Part shown: positions 6,426 to 9,400 of the stretch, one piece after another
Numbering within the stretch: position 1 is the stretch's first letter
Layout of the letters: each line of letters begins with the position of its first letter
Source: an uncultured Eubacteriales bacterium
GTDB taxonomy: Bacteria > Bacillota > Clostridia > Oscillospirales > CAG-272
Direction of reading: 5' to 3'
Assembly (NCBI GenBank): GCA_934477985.1
Contig: CAKSOR010000073.1
Location: forward strand, 1-9,400
DNA length: 9,400 nt
The notes under the pieces: model-generated
The model's database searches: none
Told to the model about the DNA's origin: nothing
What the model saw: the letters and a program-made list of their open reading frames with translations, nothing else
Position numbers and translations under genes: made by a program

Positions 6426-7170
6426 GGAAATGTTTGATCTGACCGGAAAAACCGCGCTTGTGACCGGCTCGAACCGCGGTATCGGAAAGGCTATATTATA
6501 CGTACTCGCCGAAGCCGGAGCGAATGTCGTGCTTCACTGCCGTAAGGAGTGCGAAAGCGCGCTTTATGTGATGAACGACATAAATAAAAACGGCAGAAGC
6601 TGTTCGGCAGTCTACGCCGACCTCGCTGACCCGGACGCGGCGGATGTCATAGCCTCTACCGTACAACCCGACATACTCGTGATAAACGCCTCGGTGCAGA
6701 TACGCAGGGACTTTTTTGAGATCACCGACGAGGATTTAGACATGCAGGTGAACGTCGATCTGCGCTCGACGATAAAGCTCATACAATTATTATCACCACG
6801 GATGCTCGAAAACCGCTCCGGGCGGATAATTCTGATCGGGAGCGTGCAGGAGAATAAGCCGCATCCAGAGATGGCGGTTTATTCGGCACTCAAATCTGCC
6901 ATGTCAAATCTTGTTGCCGGACTGTCGGTAAAATTCGCGCCCTATGGCGTCACGGTCAACAACATCGCGCCCGGAACTATACTGACCGACCGCAACACCG
7001 AAGTGCTCGCCGATCCCGAATATGAGCGCAGGGTGCGTTCGATGATTCCGATCGGATTCATCGGAGAACCGCGCGACATCTCCGGGTGCGCGTTGCTGCT
7101 CGCGTCGGACGCGGGACGCTACATCACCGGGCAGAACATCTATATCGACGGAGGTAAATCAGCGCAATGA
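6418..7170 (+). CDS. SDR-family oxidoreductase (candidate sugar or sugar-acid dehydrogenase)
   Basis: A 250-residue classical short-chain dehydrogenase. Seen are the nucleotide motif TGSNRGIG (16-23), DLTGKTALVTG at the start, NASVQ (90-94, in place of the usual NNAG), and the catalytic residues N112, S142, Y155 and K159 (YSALK). NNIAPG and GQNIYIDGG are at the C-terminal end. The end of beta strand 2 reads LHCRKE, basic and without the Asp typical of NAD users, hinting at NADP(H). Possible roles are fructuronate reductase (a UxuB equivalent; some Gram-positive D-mannonate oxidoreductases are SDRs), KduD/gluconate-5-dehydrogenase-like activity, or an aldose dehydrogenase making mannonolactone. 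The lactonase two genes on gives the last some weight. GGAGG (6404-6408) is 9 nt from the ATG, which overlaps the regulator stop by 8 nt; its own stop overlaps uxuA by 4 nt (ATGA). Family is certain, substrate open. Confidence 0.92.
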   Translation: MLKEMFDLTGKTALVTGSNRGIGKAILYVLAEAGANVVLHCRKECESALYVMNDINKNGRSCSAVYADLADPDAADVIASTVQPDILVINASVQIRRDFFEITDEDLDMQVNVDLRSTIKLIQLLSPRMLENRSGRIILIGSVQENKPHPEMAVYSALKSAMSNLVAGLSVKFAPYGVTVNNIAPGTILTDRNTEVLADPEYERRVRSMIPIGFIGEPRDISGCALLLASDAGRYITGQNIYIDGGKSAQ

Positions 7171-8126
7171 AGATAACCGATTATTTCTATCCCGAACCCG
7201 ACCGACAGTGGGAATATTCGTCTCAACTCGGGATAAAGTACGCGACGGCGCGTATGCCTGACAGCAGAATGGAGGAGACCGCCGGAAGCCTTGAACTGCT
7301 GAAAGCGCTCTGTGAACGTTACGAGGAGCGCGGATTCAAGGTCAAGGTCATTGAGCCCGCGCCGCCGAATCAGAAAATCAAGCAGGGACTCCCCGGTCGC
7401 GACGAGGAGATCGAGCGGATGATAACGCTCATCAAAAACATGGGAAAGCTCGGCATTGAGGTGTTATGCTACAATTTCGTCGCGCATTTCAACTGGGTTC
7501 GGACGACTTTTGACTATCCCGAGCGCGGCGGGGCGCGGGTCAGCGAGTTCGATTATTCGAAGCTCGAGGACGGACTCACCGAGGCGGGCGTAATCACAAA
7601 GGAGGCGCTATGGGAGAATTTCGCCTATATGCAGAGAGCGATTGTTCCGGCGGCTGAGGAAGCAGGCGTGAAGCTGGCACTCCATCCCGACGACCCTCCG
7701 GTCGACCAGATTCGCGGAGTCTCGAGGATATTCACTTCGGCTGACGCGCTTGAGCGGGCAATGGAGATCGCGCCTTCACCGGCGGCTGGGATAACCATGT
7801 GTCAGGGCTGCTTCGCGGCGATGGGCGAGGATGTCGTGAAGTGTATCGAGCGCTTCGGCGACCGGATACATTTCGTGCATTTCCGGGATGTCGCGGGAAA
7901 TAAATACAAGTTCCACGAGACCTACCACGACAACGGACCGACCGACATGGCGGAGGTCATCCGCGCCTATCATCGTATCGGCTACCACGGTTACGGAAGA
8001 GTCGATCACGTCCCGGCGATGGCTGGCGAGGTCGGCGAGCGCCCGGGCTACGCGAACGTCGGAAGGCTTTACGCGATCGGTTATCTGCGCGGACTGCTTG
8101 AAATGGACAGAAGTCTGGAGGAATAA
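7167..8126 (+). CDS. uxuA: Mannonate dehydratase, short form
   Basis: It dehydrates D-mannonate to 2-keto-3-deoxygluconate, feeding KdgK and Eda encoded on the other strand. The fold is a xylose-isomerase-like TIM barrel. The expected metal ligands are all present: H173 in LALHPDDPP, C212 in MCQGC, H238 in HFVHFRD and D280 in GRVDHVP. Their spacing is close to that known for Streptococcus suis ManD (H198, C237, H266, D310). FHETYHDNGPTDM (249-261) is another family motif. At 319 residues it is shorter than E. coli UxuA (about 394) or S. suis ManD (367). The N-terminus is abbreviated, but start and RBS look genuine, so this is a compact subfamily and not a truncation. GGAGG (7150-7154) is 12 nt upstream, somewhat far; coupling through the 4-nt overlap with the SDR gene may compensate. 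The reaction call is strong by motif and by pathway fit. Confidence 0.92.
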   Translation: MKITDYFYPEPDRQWEYSSQLGIKYATARMPDSRMEETAGSLELLKALCERYEERGFKVKVIEPAPPNQKIKQGLPGRDEEIERMITLIKNMGKLGIEVLCYNFVAHFNWVRTTFDYPERGGARVSEFDYSKLEDGLTEAGVITKEALWENFAYMQRAIVPAAEEAGVKLALHPDDPPVDQIRGVSRIFTSADALERAMEIAPSPAAGITMCQGCFAAMGEDVVKCIERFGDRIHFVHFRDVAGNKYKFHETYHDNGPTDMAEVIRAYHRIGYHGYGRVDHVPAMAGEVGERPGYANVGRLYAIGYLRGLLEMDRSLEE

Positions 8127-8127
8127 A

Positions 8128-9066
8128 ATGCTTGAATTCTTTGCGGCGTCGGATGTTGAGAACGGCGGAATATACCGTCTCGGATTCGACGGAAACGAAA
8201 TAAAAACGCTCGGATTCGCGCCCTGCGAACGCCCGGCATATATAGCGGTCAACGGTGGGCTGTTACATGTCCTGTTCCGCGCGCCGTACAAAGACAGCGA
8301 TTCGAGCGGAGTCGTCACGTTTGACAGCGAACTGAAAAGGGTAAGCGGAATCATTCCGACCGGAGGACCGATCGCGGCGCACCTCTGCGTGCACGGCAGA
8401 AAAATTTATGTGGCGAACTACATAAGCGGCGACACGACGATTCTCGGCGGGAAGAGTGTCCATCACGCCGGTCACGGACCGCATCCGACAAGACAATTGT
8501 CCTCGCACCCGCACATGGTGACGCCGACTCCGGACGGCAAATATCTCGCCGTCTGCGACCTTGGCTGTGACCGTATACACATCCTCTCGCCGGAACTTGA
8601 GATAGTCAGTGAGACGGTCATGCCGTCAGGCTGCGGACCGAGACATATCGTTTTTTCGCCGGACGGAACATATGCCTATTGCGCGAATGAGCTGTCATCG
8701 ACCGTCACATCGCTCGCCTATAATGGAGGAAAGCTGACGTTGATCGGGAGCTACAGCACGGTTCCCGAAGGCGTTCCGGACAGCTTTCCGGCGGCGATAC
8801 GCTTTGACCGCGGGCAGGTACTCGTCTCGAACCGCGGACACGACTCAATCGCGGTCTTCGACGCGGATGGAGGCAAACTCAGCTTCAGTGAGTATATTGA
8901 CACGCATGGGCATTATCCGCGCGATTTCGCTGTTTCAGGCGGATATATTGTGACAGCTAACGAGCGATCGGATAATATTGTGCTTCTTGGGCGCGGCGGC
9001 GAGTACATAAGCGAGATCGGGATAAAGCGTCCGCTTTGTGTTCTTATTAAATCGCTATCCTCGTGA
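8128..9066 (+). CDS. Lactonase, seven-bladed beta-propeller (6-phosphogluconolactonase YbhE-type family)
   Basis: A 312-residue protein of the YbhE/Pgl lactonase family, slightly short of the usual 330-350. Family features are SSHPHMVTPTPDGKYLAVCDLGCDRI (in two blocks over 125-150), GCGPRHIVFSPDGTYAYCANE (from 168), VSNRGHDSIAVFD (233-245) and YPRDFAV...IVTANERSDNIVLL near the end, each a propeller blade. No signal peptide is seen, so it is cytoplasmic. The start is ATG 8128, with GGAGG at 8117-8121 and 1 nt after the uxuA stop; the same frame stays open far upstream inside uxuA but that part is not coding. Such enzymes hydrolyse sugar lactones. Beside uxuA the attractive substrate is mannono-lactone, giving mannonate, though 6-phosphogluconolactone or another aldonolactone is possible. 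It is the last gene of the rightward operon. Family is firm, substrate inferred. Confidence 0.9.
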   Translation: MLEFFAASDVENGGIYRLGFDGNEIKTLGFAPCERPAYIAVNGGLLHVLFRAPYKDSDSSGVVTFDSELKRVSGIIPTGGPIAAHLCVHGRKIYVANYISGDTTILGGKSVHHAGHGPHPTRQLSSHPHMVTPTPDGKYLAVCDLGCDRIHILSPELEIVSETVMPSGCGPRHIVFSPDGTYAYCANELSSTVTSLAYNGGKLTLIGSYSTVPEGVPDSFPAAIRFDRGQVLVSNRGHDSIAVFDADGGKLSFSEYIDTHGHYPRDFAVSGGYIVTANERSDNIVLLGRGGEYISEIGIKRPLCVLIKSLSS

Positions 9067-9293
9067 GATCGTATAGCTTGGAAAACGCCGCTTTGCCGCC
9101 GGACGCCACTCTTGTAAGATGCTCGCGGAGTATGGTATGCGTAAAATCGAACACACATCTGAACTAAAACTGACAATAAGCATTTCCGCATACTAACCGC
9201 AAATTCCGTAATCCTCCCACAATTCAGTTATATATTATACTCATGACCCCGGAGCAACCAGCTCCGGGAATTTTTATATTCTTGGAGGAACCC
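9067..9293. other. Intergenic stretch between the sugar-acid operon and the next gene
   Basis: No convincing gene is visible on either strand in these 227 nt. The first part (to about 9125) keeps the GC-rich texture of the operon without an open frame, then composition becomes more AT-rich. A short inverted repeat GTATGCG/CGCATAC (9135-9141, 9187-9193) is present but is too far apart to be convincing. At 9233-9241 an AT-rich run holds -10-like hexamers (TATTAT, TATACT), but no good -35 is found 17 bp upstream, so a promoter for the next gene is only possible. The strong hairpin at 9248-9275 is listed separately. No tRNA, CRISPR repeat or IS end is seen. Confidence 0.6.
9248..9275 (+). terminator. 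Rho-independent terminator-like hairpin
   Basis: CCCGGAGC (9248-9255) pairs perfectly with GCTCCGGG (9261-9268), giving an 8-bp GC-rich stem with a 5-nt loop (AACCA), followed by AATTTTT. The T-run is only on the plus-strand side, so it terminates rightward transcription. It would end the regulator-SDR-uxuA-lactonase operon about 200 nt beyond the last stop. It also lies just upstream of the next gene's RBS, so if that gene is transcribed from about 9248 the hairpin would instead be a 5' leader structure or attenuator. Confidence 0.75.
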
Positions 9294-9400
9294 ATGGAAA
9301 CCTGTACCATATGCAATACCCCTTACCCCAGCGAATTACTGACCGAATTTGACGACGAGCTTCTCTGCCCCGACTGCCTTGAGCGCGAGACTGTCATCTG
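9294..9400 (+). CDS. Cys-rich zinc-finger-like protein, N-terminal 35 codons (runs off the right edge)
   Basis: ATG at 9294 follows TGGAGGA with short spacing and opens a frame with no stop to the window end. The visible protein begins METCTICNTPYPSELLTEFD and continues with CPDCL, giving two CxxC pairs (C4/C7 and C25/C28), the layout of a treble-clef or zinc-ribbon metal site. The final bases TG could start another Cys or a Trp codon. From memory, similar Cys-rich N-termini occur in Clostridial accessory proteins, sometimes beside amidoligase genes, but that cannot be checked here and no function is assigned. It is separated from the sugar-acid operon by the terminator-like hairpin and is probably unrelated to it. 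Confidence 0.7.
   Translation, partial: METCTICNTPYPSELLTEFDDELLCPDCLERETVI

Noticed and set aside
7888..8127. 80-codon upstream extension of the lactonase frame inside uxuA
   Set aside because: The extension is Arg/Ser/Thr-rich out-of-frame reading of uxuA; ATG 8128 has a good RBS and begins the propeller.
7776..8354. 192-codon minus-strand frame across the uxuA/lactonase junction
   Set aside because: It is antisense to two well-supported genes and spans their boundary, with no RBS.
8913..9191. 92-codon minus-strand frame over the lactonase 3' end and intergenic region
   Set aside because: Most of it is antisense to the lactonase; the sequence looks random and lacks a Shine-Dalgarno.
9135..9193. 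Inverted repeat GTATGCG/CGCATAC after the lactonase gene
   Set aside because: Seven bp with a 45-nt separation, no T-run and no conserved flanks; likely chance.
1..9400. Search for tRNA/rRNA, CRISPR arrays, IS elements, phage or defence genes
   Set aside because: None seen; the only repeats are the operator palindrome, the terminator hairpin and the short linker duplication.

Overview
The window looks like chromosome from an uncultured or gut-type Clostridia (Oscillospiraceae/Ruminococcaceae-like) bacterium. Nearly every gene has a strong GGAGG-type ribosome binding site and genes are packed with 1 to 19 nt gaps or short overlaps. The promoters are SigA-type, the first gene on the left is a Gram-positive-style solute-binding lipoprotein, and the Cys-rich protein starting at the right edge resembles ones I associate with this group. 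The taxonomic call is an inference from these traits and not from any marker gene.

The layout is two divergent operons reading away from one regulatory region at about 5555-5678. Leftward (minus strand): KDPG aldolase (eda), 2-keto-3-deoxygluconate kinase (kdgK), an RraA/HMG-aldolase-like protein, a cytoplasmic GH2 glycosidase of the beta-mannosidase type, and the start of an ABC-transporter solute-binding lipoprotein that runs off the left edge. Rightward (plus strand): an IclR-family regulator, an SDR dehydrogenase, a short-form mannonate dehydratase (uxuA) and a seven-bladed-propeller lactonase of the 6-phosphogluconolactonase type. A roughly 230-nt non-coding stretch with a strong hairpin plus T-run follows, then the first 35 codons of an unrelated zinc-finger-like gene.

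The genes fit one pathway. Mannonate becomes 2-keto-3-deoxygluconate (UxuA), then KDPG (KdgK), then pyruvate plus glyceraldehyde-3-phosphate (Eda). Upstream supply is less certain. The conventional reading is uronate breakdown, with the SDR as fructuronate reductase, but no uronate isomerase is in the window and the lactonase would have no job. An alternative that uses every enzyme is oxidative mannose catabolism: the transporter imports a mannoside, GH2 releases mannose, the SDR oxidises it to mannonolactone, the lactonase opens it to mannonate, and UxuA/KdgK/Eda finish. This is a hypothesis.

The most striking DNA feature is the divergent control region. A 35-bp near-perfect palindrome centred on 5615 has a TTGACA -35 box as the outer end of each arm, one for each operon. 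Each -35 is followed by a 17-bp spacer and an extended -10, so the whole 81-bp unit is symmetric. One operator could therefore control both operons at once, most simply under the IclR protein encoded beside it.
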